Below, in pieces: positions 38,927 through 48,335 of a stretch of 64,000 bases of DNA. A model generated the notes under the pieces. The model ran no database searches and had not been told where the DNA came from. It saw only the letters and a program-made list of their open reading frames with translations. Each line of letters starts with the position of its first letter. Position 1 is the stretch's first letter. The position numbers were made by a program, and so were the translations under genes. This stretch comes from Pseudoponticoccus marisrubri (GTDB lineage: Bacteria > Pseudomonadota > Alphaproteobacteria > Rhodobacterales > Rhodobacteraceae). The DNA is taken from contig NZ_LPXO01000002.1 in the NCBI RefSeq assembly GCF_001482405.1, positions 186,001 through 250,000 of the forward strand, in the 5' to 3' direction.

Positions 38927-39634
38927 ATGGATCTCGGCACCTGGGCCATTCTCCTTCTGCTGCCCTTCCTCGCGATCTTCGTCTACGCGGCCTGGCACGA
39001 GAACCGCCGCTATCGCAAGGAAGGCAAATCCACCTACGGTTTGACCTATGATCCCGAATCGAACACCACCTTCGTGGCCGCGATCCCGGAGGATTCCGAA
39101 AGCTTCGATCCCGAGGATTTCAACCCCGAGGACACGCCCGACCCCTCGGGCGACGGCCCCGACAAGGACGCTGATACGGACACTGAGACGGGCACTGAGA
39201 CTGGCACCGACGGGCGGGACAGACCGGACACCCCAGACGCAACCGACGACATTGAACAGGATGGCCGCAACATGACGGACGCGAAGACCCAGATCGACGA
39301 CACGGTCAAGACCAACGACGTGGTGCTCTACATGAAGGGCACCAAGACCATGCCGCAATGCGGCTTCTCCAACCGGGTGGCCGGCGTGCTGAACTACATG
39401 GGCGTCGAGTATACCGACGTGAACGTGCTCAGCGACGAGGAGATCCGGCAAGGCATCAAGGATTACTCGGACTGGCCCACCATCCCGCAGCTCTACGTCA
39501 AGGGCGAGTTCGTGGGTGGCTGCGACATCGTCACCGAGATGACGCTGTCGGGCGAGCTCGACCAGCTCTTCGACGACAAGGGCGTGGCCTATGACAAGGC
39601 CGCGGCCGAGCGGATCCGAGAAAGCAATTCGTGA
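38927..39634 (+). CDS. grxD: Monothiol glutaredoxin (Grx4 type) in frame with an N-terminal membrane anchor
   Basis: Residues 116-235 are a complete monothiol glutaredoxin: [20 protein letters not shown] with the CGFS active site, then [20 protein letters not shown]. It binds [2Fe-2S] clusters with BolA. The first 115 residues are a different module: one membrane helix (residues 5-22), a basic stretch and a long acidic, Thr/Asp/Pro-rich linker. No stop codon separates the two. An internal ATG at 39272 with AGGA ten bases upstream would give a normal free glutaredoxin of 120 residues. In related genomes, as I recall, the two parts are separate neighbouring genes, so this may be a real fusion, a lost stop codon or two nested products. 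The gene begins five bases after the BolA gene. Confidence 0.85.
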   Translation: MDLGTWAILLLLPFLAIFVYAAWHENRRYRKEGKSTYGLTYDPESNTTFVAAIPEDSESFDPEDFNPEDTPDPSGDGPDKDADTDTETGTETGTDGRDRPDTPDATDDIEQDGRNMTDAKTQIDDTVKTNDVVLYMKGTKTMPQCGFSNRVAGVLNYMGVEYTDVNVLSDEEIRQGIKDYSDWPTIPQLYVKGEFVGGCDIVTEMTLSGELDQLFDDKGVAYDKAAAERIRESNS

Positions 39635-39708
39635 CCCTGCTCTCCGGGCGCGTGCGTCCCGGGGGCAGAGAATCCGGACTTTGACCGTCGGCACGGACGG
39701 TTAGGATG

Positions 39709-39740
39709 ACCGGGCGGGGCCAGTCCCTGCCCGGTTTTTT
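39709..39740 (+). terminator. Intrinsic terminator after grxD
   Basis: ACCGGGC (39709-39715) pairs with GCCCGGT (39729-39735), with inner GGG/CCC pairs possible, and six T follow at 39735-39740. It ends the bolA-grxD unit. Confidence 0.75.
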
Positions 39741-39762
39741 CGTGTCTGTCCGAAGGTGTCCC

Positions 39763-40467
39763 ATGGATCTGCTCATTGTCTTCGTCCTGCTTGCCGCGTC
39801 CTTCGCGGGGAGCGCGCTGATCTTTCTTGCCATCCGCAAGAGCCATCTGCGCCGCGAGGCGCAGGCCGCGCTGGCCGCCGAGAAGGGCTGGCGCTTTCAC
39901 CACGCGCCCGGGCGTGGCGGTGCGCCCGCGCGCACCTCGATCTCGGACCCAGAGGAAGGCTGGGTGCTGACCCTGAACGTGACATCCAGCGGCCGCGGCG
40001 GTTCGGTCTCGCGCTGGACCCTGTTCGAGGATCCGCGCCCGGCGCTCGACCAGGGCATGGCCCTGCTCGGCCCCGAGATCCCCGACAGGACGGCGGCCAT
40101 GGCCGACCGCATGCTGGATCGCGCGGACGCGGCCGGAGGGATTGGCGGGCGGATCATGCAGGTGATGATGAACAAGCTGACCGGCGGGCTCGGCGCCGAG
40201 GCGGCCGACCTGCGCGCGGTGCCCGGAGACGGGCCCGGGACGCTCTTTGCCACGCCGGGGGCCGAGCATGCGCTGGACGGGCTGCGCGACGCGCCCGAAC
40301 TGGTGCGCGCCCGCGCCGAGGGCAACGAGATGACCCAGCCGGTGATCCTGCGCGGCCCCGAGGGCCTGCGGATCCGCCGCAACGTGGCTCTGCGCAGCCC
40401 CGAAGAGATCGAGCGTTACGTCGCGCTCTGCCGCGGCCTGTCGGCCCGGTTGCAGGCCCCCGCCTGA
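39763..40467 (+). CDS. Membrane-anchored protein of unknown function
   Basis: A 234-residue protein with one N-terminal membrane helix (residues 2-20, DLLIVFVLLAASFAGSAL) and a soluble domain of about 200 residues without Cys. The domain has a beta-rich start (GWRFHHAPGRGGAPARTSIS) and regular helices later. I do not recognise the family. The ATG at 39763 has GAAGG six bases upstream; an upstream extension would run through the grxD terminator. It faces zapA tail to tail with a 24-base gap. Confidence 0.65.
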   Translation: MDLLIVFVLLAASFAGSALIFLAIRKSHLRREAQAALAAEKGWRFHHAPGRGGAPARTSISDPEEGWVLTLNVTSSGRGGSVSRWTLFEDPRPALDQGMALLGPEIPDRTAAMADRMLDRADAAGGIGGRIMQVMMNKLTGGLGAEAADLRAVPGDGPGTLFATPGAEHALDGLRDAPELVRARAEGNEMTQPVILRGPEGLRIRRNVALRSPEEIERYVALCRGLSARLQAPA

Positions 40468-40491
40468 CGGGGCCGGCAAAGGGCCCGCGCG

Positions 40492-40899
40492 TCAGGAGGC
40501 GGCCTTGGCCTTTTCCTCGACCGTGTCGGCCAGCGCCTCGGCCCGCGCGGTCAGCTCGGCCAGCGCCTCGCGCATGTCCTCGGGCACCACGGGCACCTCG
40601 ACCTTGTCGGGTTTCGGGCCGGGGCGGGATTGCAGCTCCTTCAGCTCGGCCTTCAGCGCCGCGGCGCGTTCCTCGGATTCGCGCAGCCGCTCTTCCAGCC
40701 CGGCGGTCTTGTCGGCCAGCATCAGCCCCGCCATCAGCAGCATGCGCGCCTCGGGCATGCGGCCGATCTGGTTGACCAGCACCTGCGCCTCGGTGTCGAG
40801 GAAGCGGGCTGCCGCCAGCAGGTACTGTTCCTCGCCCTCCTGGCAGGCCACCTCGAAGCTGCGTCCGCCGATCTTGATCTCCACCTCGATCTGCGCCAT
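40492..40899 (-). CDS. zapA: Cell division protein ZapA
   Basis: A 135-residue FtsZ-ring stabiliser. The N-terminal part VEIKIGGRSFEVACQEGEEQYLLAAARFLD is the typical ZapA globular domain; a helix with ARMLLMAGLMLADKTAGLEERLR follows as the coiled coil. A 35-residue C-terminal extension is lysine-, glutamate- and alanine-rich. Its ATG overlaps the stop of the upstream coiled-coil gene by one base (TGATG), so the two are coupled. Confidence 0.88.
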   Translation of the reverse strand: MAQIEVEIKIGGRSFEVACQEGEEQYLLAAARFLDTEAQVLVNQIGRMPEARMLLMAGLMLADKTAGLEERLRESEERAAALKAELKELQSRPGPKPDKVEVPVVPEDMREALAELTARAEALADTVEEKAKAAS

Positions 40900-41891
40900 C
40901 AGCGCGCCTCCTCTTCGATGCCGGGCGCGGCCTCGGCCAGAAGCGGCTCGAGCGCGTGCAGCACCGCACGGGTCTCGGCCGATTCCGCGGCGCGCGCGGC
41001 CCGGATGCTTTCCAGTTCGGCCGCCATGGCGGCGTTGATCAGCTCGGCATCGCCGACGCCCTGCGCATTGGCCTCGCGCAGCCGGGCGGCGGTCTCCTCG
41101 AGCGTGGCATTGGCGGCGCGCAGCTGCTGCAGCTCGGTATCCAGCGCCTCGAACGCGGCGCGCTGCGTGGCCTCCTGCGCGCGCAGGCTCTCGGTCTCCT
41201 CGGCCTGCCGGGCCTTGAGGCGGCGCAGCCGTTCCTCGAGCTGGGCATTGGCCAGTTTCTCGTCCTCCAGCGCCTCGCGCAGCTGCGCCAGCTCTTCCGG
41301 ATCGGCTTCGGGGGCGGCCGGTGCCGGCTCGGGCGTCTCCGGCGCGTCCTCGACAGGCGCTTCTGCGCTCTCCGAATTCTCGGCACGCTCGGCCTCTGGG
41401 GCCGCGTCCGGCGTAGCCTCGGCCGCCGCGCGCAGCGCCTCGATCTCGGCCTGCGCGGCACTCAGTGCCGCCCGCGCCTCCGAGGCCTCGGCCCGCGCCT
41501 CGGCCAGCGCGGCATTGGCGGTGGCGGCCGCGGCGACCGCGGCGTCCTTCTCGGCCTCGGCCTCGGCGCGGGCCTGGCTCACCGCCATCTCCAGCGCCTC
41601 GGCCTGGTCGGTGCGCTGCGTCTCCTCGGCCTCGGCAAAGGCCTCGGCCCGGGCCGCCTCGATGGCGCCCGACAGCTCGGCCTTGGCGGCCTCGGCGGTC
41701 TCGGTCGCCTCGGCGGCCACCGTCTCGGCCTTGGCCAGCGCCGCCTGCGTCTCAGCCAGCCGGCTTTCCGCCTCGGCCAGCTTGTCGGCCAGCTTGTCGG
41801 ACGATGCGCCCGTATCCCACGCCTCGACGCCGCGCGATATCCGGTCGAGCGCGCGCGTCATCCGGCCCTGCAAATCCTCGATCTGGGTCAT
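40899..41891 (-). CDS. Long coiled-coil protein coupled to zapA
   Basis: A 330-residue protein, almost all Ala, Glu, Arg and Gln in heptad-like order, with two coiled coils: about residues 30-175 and 210-300. They are separated by an acidic Pro/Ala linker (about residues 175-210). There is no Cys, signal peptide or membrane segment. The start MTQIEDLQGRMTRALDRISRG looks like an amphipathic helix. The ATG at 41891 is followed by the only sequence that aligns as a globular start; a longer frame is possible. Coupling to zapA suggests a division or scaffold role. Composition bias makes homology calls unreliable. Confidence 0.7.
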   Translation of the reverse strand: MTQIEDLQGRMTRALDRISRGVEAWDTGASSDKLADKLAEAESRLAETQAALAKAETVAAEATETAEAAKAELSGAIEAARAEAFAEAEETQRTDQAEALEMAVSQARAEAEAEKDAAVAAAATANAALAEARAEASEARAALSAAQAEIEALRAAAEATPDAAPEAERAENSESAEAPVEDAPETPEPAPAAPEADPEELAQLREALEDEKLANAQLEERLRRLKARQAEETESLRAQEATQRAAFEALDTELQQLRAANATLEETAARLREANAQGVGDAELINAAMAAELESIRAARAAESAETRAVLHALEPLLAEAAPGIEEEAR

Positions 41892-42100
41892 TCGGTCCCC
41901 TTTGTCCCTGACGCCGCGCGTGTGCGAATCAGCCCGCGTCTTGTTTTGAAGAAGATTACCAAGCGAAAAAGAAAAATGCGCCCCCTTGTGTTCCAATACC
42001 TTAGGCGCCGGCCTTCATCCGCCTTCCGCCGGCTTTGCTTGAACTCTCCCGCCACGCTGCTATGCAGCCTGAAACGCCTGATCCGAAGGAACCTGTTTTG

Positions 42101-44119
42101 GTGGATATCCAAGAGCTCCGCACCCGCACTCCCGATCACTGGATGCGCGCCACCGCGCTTCGGGCCCTTGCGCTCGACGCGGTCGCCGCCGCCAATTCCG
42201 GCCATTCCGGCATGCCCATCGGCATGGCCGACGTGGCCACCGTGCTGTGGTCGAAACACCTGAAATTCGACGCCGCGACCCCCGACTGGGCCGATCGCGA
42301 CCGGTTCATCCTGTCCGCCGGGCACGGCTCGATGCTGCTCTACGGGCTGCTCTACCTCTCGGGCGATCCCGAGATCACGCTGGAGCAGATCCGCAACTTC
42401 CGCCAATGGGGCGCCAAGACCGCCGGCCACCCCGAGAACTTCCTTGCCCGCGCGATCGAGACCACGACCGGCCCGCTGGGCCAGGGCCTGGCCAACTCGG
42501 TCGGCTTCGCCATGGCCGAGGAGATGCTGCGCGCGCGCTTCGGCCGCAAGCTGGTGGACCATTACACTTATGTCATCGCCGGCGATGGCTGCCTGATGGA
42601 AGGCGTCAGCCACGAGGCAATCGGCCTTGCGGGACGCCAGGCCCTGTCCAAGCTGATCGTCTTCTGGGACAACAACGGCATCACCATCGACGGCAAGGTC
42701 TCGATCGCCGACCGCACCGACCAGATGATGCGCTTCAAGGCGGCCGGCTGGCACGTGCAGGAGATCGACGGCCACGACCCCGAGGCGATCGACGCCGCGA
42801 TCACCGCCGCCAAATCCGCCAACGCGCCCTCGATGATTGCCTGCCAGACGCATATCGCGCTGGGTCACGCCGCGCAGGACACCTCCAAGGGCCATGGCGC
42901 GCTCACCAATGACGAGCAGAACATGGCCGCCAAGGAGGGCTGGGGCTGGACCGCGGCGCCCTTCGACGTGCCCGCCGAGATCAAGAGCTGGTGGGAAGAG
43001 GTGGGCGCCCGCGGCGCCGCCGAGCGCGAGGCCTGGGAGGCGCGGCTGGCCGAGGCCTCGGCCGCGCGACAAAAGGAGTTCGCCCGCGTCATGGCCGGCG
43101 AGACACCCAAGAAGCTTTCGGCCACGATCAAGGCGCTGAAGAAGCAGGTCTCCGAGACCACGCCCAAGGTCGCCACCCGCAAGGCCTCCGAGATGGCGCT
43201 CGAGGTGATCAACCCGGTGATGCCCGAGACGGTGGGCGGCTCGGCCGACCTGACCGGCTCGAACAACACGCTGACGGGTGACCTCGGCGTGTTCGACATC
43301 GGCGAGCGCAAGGGTCGCTACGTCTATTACGGCATCCGCGAACACGGCATGGCGGCGGCGATGAACGGGATGTCGCTGCATGGCGGGCTGAAGCCCTATG
43401 GCGGCACCTTCATGGCCTTCACCGATTACGCCCGCCCCGCGATGCGGCTGGCCGCGCTGATGAAAACGCCCACCGTCTTCGTGATGACCCATGACAGCAT
43501 CGGTCTTGGCGAGGACGGCCCGACCCACCAGCCGGTCGAGCACCTGGCGATCAGCCGCGCGACGCCCAACACGCTGGTCTTCCGTCCCGCCGACGCGGTC
43601 GAGACCGCCGAGGCCTGGGAGATCGCTCTGGGCCAGACCGCGACCCCCTCGGTCCTGTCGCTGACCCGCCAGGGCGTGCCCACCGTGCGCACCCAGCACA
43701 AGACCGCGAACCTCGTGGAAAAGGGCGCCTACGTGCTGGCCGAAGCCGAGGGCAAGCGGCAGGCGATCCTGCTGGCCACCGGCTCCGAGGTCTCGGTGGC
43801 GCTCGCCGCGCGCGAGCTGCTGCAGGCCGAGGGGATCGGCACACGCGTCGTCTCGATGCCCTGCTGGGAGCTGTTCGAGCAGCAGGAGGAGAGCTATCGC
43901 CGCCGCATCCTGCCGCCGGCGGGCCCGGTGCGCGTGGCCGTCGAGGCCGGCATGCGCATGGGCTGGGACCGCTGGCTCTGCGGCGAGCGCGGCCGCCACA
44001 ACAAGGCGGGTTTCGTGGGCATGGACAGCTTCGGCGCCTCGGCCCCGGCCGGCACGCTGTTCGAGAAGTTCGGCATCACCGCCGAGGCCGTGGCCGCCGA
44101 GGTCAAGGCGCTGCTCTGA
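42101..44119 (+). CDS. tkt: Transketolase
   Basis: Transfers two-carbon units in the pentose phosphate and, in autotrophs, Calvin pathways, with thiamine diphosphate. The 672-residue protein has [29 protein letters not shown], the ThDP motif [11 protein letters not shown] ... [12 protein letters not shown], and [20 protein letters not shown]. No ATG is well placed. The GTG at 42101 has AAGGA ten bases upstream and gives [19 protein letters not shown], the usual start; a TTG one codon earlier and an ATG at 42062 without a ribosome site are alternatives. A doubled palindrome array follows. Confidence 0.96.
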   Translation: MDIQELRTRTPDHWMRATALRALALDAVAAANSGHSGMPIGMADVATVLWSKHLKFDAATPDWADRDRFILSAGHGSMLLYGLLYLSGDPEITLEQIRNFRQWGAKTAGHPENFLARAIETTTGPLGQGLANSVGFAMAEEMLRARFGRKLVDHYTYVIAGDGCLMEGVSHEAIGLAGRQALSKLIVFWDNNGITIDGKVSIADRTDQMMRFKAAGWHVQEIDGHDPEAIDAAITAAKSANAPSMIACQTHIALGHAAQDTSKGHGALTNDEQNMAAKEGWGWTAAPFDVPAEIKSWWEEVGARGAAEREAWEARLAEASAARQKEFARVMAGETPKKLSATIKALKKQVSETTPKVATRKASEMALEVINPVMPETVGGSADLTGSNNTLTGDLGVFDIGERKGRYVYYGIREHGMAAAMNGMSLHGGLKPYGGTFMAFTDYARPAMRLAALMKTPTVFVMTHDSIGLGEDGPTHQPVEHLAISRATPNTLVFRPADAVETAEAWEIALGQTATPSVLSLTRQGVPTVRTQHKTANLVEKGAYVLAEAEGKRQAILLATGSEVSVALAARELLQAEGIGTRVVSMPCWELFEQQEESYRRRILPPAGPVRVAVEAGMRMGWDRWLCGERGRHNKAGFVGMDSFGASAPAGTLFEKFGITAEAVAAEVKALL

Positions 44120-44132
44120 TCATTTGCGCGGG

Positions 44133-44198
44133 CAAGGCCTTTCGAAAGGCCTTGTCCACGCGGTTTGAAACCGCGTCAAAGCCGCTTCGAAGCGGCTT
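44133..44198. repeat. Palindrome array after tkt, first copy
   Basis: Three palindromes: 44133-44154 (22 bp, centre TTTCGAAA), 44158-44176 (ACGCGGTTTGAAACCGCGT, a 19-base form that has lost one central base) and 44179-44198 (AAGCCGCTTCGAAGCGGCTT). The first starts 14 bases after the tkt stop. Confidence 0.85.
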
Positions 44199-44261
44199 GC
44201 CCCGGGACATCGGCCACGTGCCGCAACAGCCCTGGGTCTCGACCAAAGGGTGGTCCGGGTG

Positions 44262-44329
44262 CCAAGGCCTTTCGAAAGGCCTTGGAAACGCGGTTTGCAA
44301 ACCGCGTGGAAGCCGCTTCGAAGCGGCTT
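44262..44329. repeat. Palindrome array between tkt and lpxB, second copy
   Basis: Three perfect palindromes repeat the first copy in order and orientation, offset by about 130 bases: 44262-44285 (24 bp), 44288-44307 (ACGCGGTTTGCAAACCGCGT) and 44310-44329 (AAGCCGCTTCGAAGCGGCTT). It ends 36 bases before the lpxB stop. The 63 bases between the copies are unrelated and not palindromic. Confidence 0.85.
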
Positions 44330-44365
44330 TCCCCCGGCGCCACCGCTGCGCGACAAAAAGCTTCT

Positions 44366-45514
44366 TCAGCGCTCCATCCGGGACAGGACCGCCGCCGCCG
44401 CGCGCGTGCCGGGCGCGGCACCTCCGCGGCCCAACCGTTGCATGGTCAGCTCCATGGCGGCCTTCTGCGCCGCCGGTGCGTCGAGCACCTGCCCCACCCC
44501 CGCGGCGATCGGGCCGGGACGGCAGGCCGGGCCGATGAATTCCGGCACGGCGCGGGTCTCGGACACCAGGTTGACCAACGTCACCGTGTCCACCAGCAGC
44601 ATGCGCCCGATGATCTGGCGCGACAGCCAGCTCATGTCATAGGCGATCACCATGGGCGTGCCCGCCGCGGCCAGTTCCAGCGACACCGTGCCCGAGGCCG
44701 CCAGCGCCACGTCGGCGGCGCGGAAGGCGGCACGTTTCGCCGAGCCGTCGATGTCCTGCCGCGGATCGATCACCAGCGGCGCGCCGGGCCAGCTCGACAC
44801 CGCCTCGGCCACGAACCCCGCCACGGGCCCCGCCGCCGGCAGAACCAGCCGCAGCCCGGGGCGCGCGCGCAGCAGCTGTTCGGCCACCTGCCGGAAGATC
44901 GGCAGCAGCCGGGTCACCTCGGACCGGCGCGAGCCCGGCAGGAACAGCGCCATCTCGCCCCCGATCCCGTGCTGCGCGCGGAAGGCCCGGGCGTCCTCCT
45001 CGCTGGCCTGCGGGTCCGTCACCACCGGGTGGCCCACGAAATCGCAGGCGATGCCCGCGGCCTCCATGTAGGGCGGCTCGAAGGGCAGCAGCGCAAGCAC
45101 CTGGTCCACATGGGCGGCCATCTTCGCGGCGCGTTTCGGCCGCCAGGCCCAGACCGTGGGCGCCACGTAATGCACGATGCGGATCTCGGGCGCGACGGTC
45201 TTGACCAGCCGCGCCACGCGCAGGCTGAACTCGGGCAGGTCGATGGTCACCACCACGTCGGGCCGCGCGGCGAGGATCGCGTCGGCGGTCTGGCGGATGC
45301 GCGCCTTGAGATGGCGATACTCGCGCAGGATCTCTCCGATCCCCATCATGCTGATCTCGTCCATGGGGAACAGGCTGTCGAGCCCGGCGGCGATCATGCG
45401 CTCGCCCCCCACGCCCTGGAACGTAACATCTGGCACCAGCCCCTGCATGCCGCGCATCAGCGCCGCCCCCAACCTGTCGCCCGAGGGCTCTCCGGCGGTG
45501 AGGAAGACCTTCAC
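44366..45514 (-). CDS. lpxB: Lipid-A-disaccharide synthase
   Basis: Joins UDP-diacylglucosamine and lipid X to make the lipid A disaccharide at the inner membrane. The 382-residue protein starts with the family motif TAGEPSGDRLGA and has FLPGSRRSEVTRLLP and ASGTVSLELAAAGTPMVIAY. The start is GTG at 45514, overlapping the lpxI stop (GTGA); the longer open frame upstream only shadows lpxI. Last gene of the lipid A block. Confidence 0.94.
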   Translation of the reverse strand: MKVFLTAGEPSGDRLGAALMRGMQGLVPDVTFQGVGGERMIAAGLDSLFPMDEISMMGIGEILREYRHLKARIRQTADAILAARPDVVVTIDLPEFSLRVARLVKTVAPEIRIVHYVAPTVWAWRPKRAAKMAAHVDQVLALLPFEPPYMEAAGIACDFVGHPVVTDPQASEEDARAFRAQHGIGGEMALFLPGSRRSEVTRLLPIFRQVAEQLLRARPGLRLVLPAAGPVAGFVAEAVSSWPGAPLVIDPRQDIDGSAKRAAFRAADVALAASGTVSLELAAAGTPMVIAYDMSWLSRQIIGRMLLVDTVTLVNLVSETRAVPEFIGPACRPGPIAAGVGQVLDAPAAQKAAMELTMQRLGRGGAAPGTRAAAAVLSRMER

Positions 45515-46335
45515 AGGCCCAGCTCCCGCGCCACCACGGTCACGCCCTGCGCCTCGGCCTCGGCCAGCAGCGCTTCGCGGTCGAGCAGCAGCGTCCGACC
45601 CGCCTGCACCACGATCGCGCCCAGCCCGCCGCGGGCGGCGTGGCGCAGCGTATCCGGCCCGATGGCGGGCATGTCGACGCGCAGGTCCTGTCCCAGCTTG
45701 GGGCCCTTGACCAGCACGCCGGCCGGGCCGCGGCGGAAGCGCGGCTCGCTTGTCGCAACAAAGCCCAAGAGCGCATCGGTGCCCTGTGCCGTCTCGATGC
45801 CGAGGCACCCGGCCGCGCCGATCACCACCGACTGGCCAACATCCAGCGGCGAGAGCGCCTGCAGGATCGCGGCACCCTGCCCGATCATCGGCTCAACCGC
45901 TTCCGGCAGCGGCTGCGGCCCCGCGGCAAACCCCGCCGGCGCGACCAGCTCGGGGCAGATCTCATGCGCGGCGCGCACCGCCATGCCCGCCTCTTCGAAC
46001 AGTCCCATCACCGCGCGCAGCGCGGCGTCGTCTCCGCTGGAAAGCGCCTTGAGGATCCGCTCCACCAGCGGCGCGGTGGCGGCGTCGATCTGCGCGGGGT
46101 CCAGCGCCGGGCGGGCGATGGCGCCGGCAAAGCAGATCTCGGTCACGCCGGCGGCGCGCAGATCCTGCAGCACGCTGCCCAGATGTTCGATCCGGAAGCT
46201 GCGCCACGTGGCGGCGGTGGGCAGATCGCTGCCCACGCCCTCAAGCGTGGCGACCAGCGGCGCACGGCCCCCGGCGCTCAACGCCCGGTTCAGTTCCACC
46301 GGCAGCGCGCCGCGGCCTGCGATCAGCGCCAGCAC
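45511..46335 (-). CDS. lpxI: UDP-2,3-diacylglucosamine pyrophosphatase LpxI
   Basis: Hydrolyses UDP-2,3-diacylglucosamine to lipid X, the alphaproteobacterial replacement for LpxH. The 274-residue protein has the LpxI marks LALIAGRGALPVELNRAL, EICFAGAIARP, SSGDDAALRAVMGLFE and the C-terminal VRVDMPAIGPDT-like segment (DLRVDMPAIGPDTL). The start is a GTG five bases after the lpxA stop. It lies between lpxA and lpxB as expected. Confidence 0.93.
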   Translation of the reverse strand: MLALIAGRGALPVELNRALSAGGRAPLVATLEGVGSDLPTAATWRSFRIEHLGSVLQDLRAAGVTEICFAGAIARPALDPAQIDAATAPLVERILKALSSGDDAALRAVMGLFEEAGMAVRAAHEICPELVAPAGFAAGPQPLPEAVEPMIGQGAAILQALSPLDVGQSVVIGAAGCLGIETAQGTDALLGFVATSEPRFRRGPAGVLVKGPKLGQDLRVDMPAIGPDTLRHAARGGLGAIVVQAGRTLLLDREALLAEAEAQGVTVVARELGL

Positions 46336-46340
46336 GCGGC

Positions 46341-47117
46341 TCAGCCCGGCGTCAGGAAATGACGGTCGCTGTCGCCGAGGATGAACTCGACGATCTCGCG
46401 CACGTAGTCGCTCTGGGTCTCGTCGCCCAGCCGGCGGGCGCGGTCGGCAAAGGCGCCCTCGCCCTGCGCCAGCATCTGGAAGGCGGCGCGCAGCGCGGTG
46501 ATGTCCGAGCGCGCCACGCCGCGGCGCTTGAGCCCCACGAGGTTCAGCCCGTCCAGCTTGCCGCGCGGCGCCTGCACCAGCCCGTGCGGGATCACGTCAT
46601 TGGTGACCATGGTGACCGCGCCGATGATGGCGCCGCGCCCGATACGGACGAATTGGTGCACGCCGGACAGCCCGCCCACGATCACCTCGTCCTCCAGCAC
46701 GCAATGCCCGGCCAGCGCGGCATTGTTGACGAGGATCACCTTGTTGCCGACCTGCACGTCATGGGCCACGTGGCAGCCGGCCATGAACAGCCCGTCATCG
46801 CCCACGCGGGTGACGCCGCCGCCGCCCTCTGTGCCGGTATTCATGGTCACATGCTCGCGGATGCGGTTGCGCGCGCCGATCTCCAGCGCGGTCTTCTCGC
46901 CCTGGAATTTCAGGTCCTGCGGGATCTCGCCGATCACCGCGAAGGGGAAGATCACCGTCTCGGGGCCGATCGTCGTGCGGCCGGCCACGACCACGTGGGA
47001 TTTCAGCTCGACGCCGTCGCCCAGCACGACCTCGGGGCCGACATGGCAGAACGGGCCGATGCGCACGCCCTCGCCCAGCTGCGCGCCCTTTTCGACCACG
47101 GCGGCCGGGTGGATCAT
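46341..47117 (-). CDS. lpxA: UDP-N-acetylglucosamine acyltransferase
   Basis: First enzyme of lipid A synthesis; adds a 3-hydroxyacyl chain from ACP to UDP-GlcNAc. The 258-residue protein shows left-handed beta-helix hexapeptides from IHPAAVVEKGAQLGEGVRIGPFC on, the catalytic His in GCHVAHDVQVG and the C-terminal helical part with GLNLVGLKRRGV. The ATG at 47117 gives the family start MIHPAAVV; a TTG overlapping the fabZ stop would add 12 residues. Confidence 0.95.
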   Translation of the reverse strand: MIHPAAVVEKGAQLGEGVRIGPFCHVGPEVVLGDGVELKSHVVVAGRTTIGPETVIFPFAVIGEIPQDLKFQGEKTALEIGARNRIREHVTMNTGTEGGGGVTRVGDDGLFMAGCHVAHDVQVGNKVILVNNAALAGHCVLEDEVIVGGLSGVHQFVRIGRGAIIGAVTMVTNDVIPHGLVQAPRGKLDGLNLVGLKRRGVARSDITALRAAFQMLAQGEGAFADRARRLGDETQSDYVREIVEFILGDSDRHFLTPG

Positions 47118-47149
47118 CGTGCCGCCGCCCGGATCCTGACTGCCGCCGG

Positions 47150-47611
47150 TCAAGACGGCAGGTCCATCATCGCCGTGAACTCGGCCTCGGCGGCCATCTC
47201 GCCCTCGACCTCGGCGACGCCCCCGAACTTCCAGACCTTGCCGCCGGGCTTGCCGCGCAGCGTGGTCAGGCGCATGCGCAGCACGTCGCCCGGCACCACC
47301 TTGCGGCGGAACTTGCAGCGGTCGATCGCCATGAAATAGACCTTCATCTCGCGATCGGCCATGCCCAGCGAGGTGCCCACCATGACCGCGGCGGTCTGCG
47401 CCATGGCCTCGACGATGGTGACCCCGGGCATGATCGGCAGGCCCGGGAAATGGCCCTGGAAATGCGGCTCGTTCATGGTGACGTTCTTGATGCCCACGGC
47501 CGAGGAGGTGCCGTCGATCTCGTCGACCCGGTCCACCAGCAGGAACGGGTAGCGATGCGGCAGGATCCGCTGGATCAGCTGGATATCCGCGCTCCGGGGC
47601 GTGTCACTCAT
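47150..47611 (-). CDS. fabZ: 3-hydroxyacyl-ACP dehydratase FabZ
   Basis: Dehydrates 3-hydroxyacyl-ACP in fatty acid elongation, competing with LpxA for the same substrate. The 153-residue hot-dog protein has [13 protein letters not shown], the catalytic His in [15 protein letters not shown] and the Glu in [16 protein letters not shown] lies ten bases before the ATG at 47611. Upstream in-frame codons are not needed. Confidence 0.96.
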   Translation of the reverse strand: MSDTPRSADIQLIQRILPHRYPFLLVDRVDEIDGTSSAVGIKNVTMNEPHFQGHFPGLPIMPGVTIVEAMAQTAAVMVGTSLGMADREMKVYFMAIDRCKFRRKVVPGDVLRMRLTTLRGKPGGKVWKFGGVAEVEGEMAAEAEFTAMMDLPS

Positions 47612-47689
47612 GGGGTCCGACCTTCCTGAAGAATGCGTCTTGCGTGGACCTTCCCCTAGCAATCGCGGGCCGAGGGGGCAAGCGGGCGG

Positions 47690-48331
47690 TCACTCGGCCG
47701 GCAGGCGGGGCGGCGCGGGCTCGAGCGTATCGCCGGGCTCGGCCTCGGGCTCGGGGGCGGGCGGCGCCGGGGCGAGGCCCGAGCCGTCGCCGATGGCCGC
47801 GTCGATGGCGGCGATGGCCTCGTCTGTGACGTCGATGGCGCCCGCGGCGGCAAAGACGGTGCGGCGTTCGAGGATCACGGCGGCATTACTGTCGCGCATC
47901 AGCCGCTCCAGCACGGGCTGCGCGGCAGCAAGGAAGCGGCGCTGCGCCTCGTCCCGCCGCGTGGCCAGCGAGCGCGCCTTGGCATCCTGCGCATCGCGCA
48001 GCGACTGCACCTTCTCGTCGAAAGCATCGGCCAGGGCGCGGAATTCCTCGGGCGGCAGGTTCGGCCGCTCGTCGGTCAGCGCGCGCTCTTCCTCGGTCAG
48101 CTCGGCCTCGATCCGGCGGTTCTCGGCGGCGATGGCCGCGCCGTCCTGCTCGATCTGCGTGGCGACGCGCTGGCCGAAGGCGCTTTGCGAATAGACGCGG
48201 TCGAACTCGATCACAAGGATCGGGCTCTGCACCACACCCGAGGCAAGCGGCCCGCCCTGCGCCTGTTGCGCGGCGCCCGGCAGGCCGGTCAGGCCAAGGC
48301 CGAGCGCCAGCAGGATCGCCGTCAGGCGCAT
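47690..48331 (-). CDS. OmpH/Skp-family periplasmic chaperone
   Basis: A 213-residue secreted protein with a signal peptide (residues 1-21, AILLALGLGLTGLPGAAQ), a strand SPILVIEFDRVYSQSAFGQRV and the long alpha-helical hairpin typical of Skp (residues 60-150). A proline- and glutamate-rich tail of about 30 residues is extra. It would hold unfolded outer-membrane proteins for BamA. It starts five bases after the bamA stop. Confidence 0.88.
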   Translation of the reverse strand: MRLTAILLALGLGLTGLPGAAQQAQGGPLASGVVQSPILVIEFDRVYSQSAFGQRVATQIEQDGAAIAAENRRIEAELTEEERALTDERPNLPPEEFRALADAFDEKVQSLRDAQDAKARSLATRRDEAQRRFLAAAQPVLERLMRDSNAAVILERRTVFAAAGAIDVTDEAIAAIDAAIGDGSGLAPAPPAPEPEAEPGDTLEPAPPRLPAE

Positions 48332-48335
48332 GGGA

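Noticed and set aside
44120-44365. Small proteins encoded by the palindrome arrays (repeated KAFRKAL / ASKRL-like text)
   Set aside because: Open frames arise because palindromes read similarly in several frames; no ribosome sites fit, and the DNA palindromy is the conserved feature.
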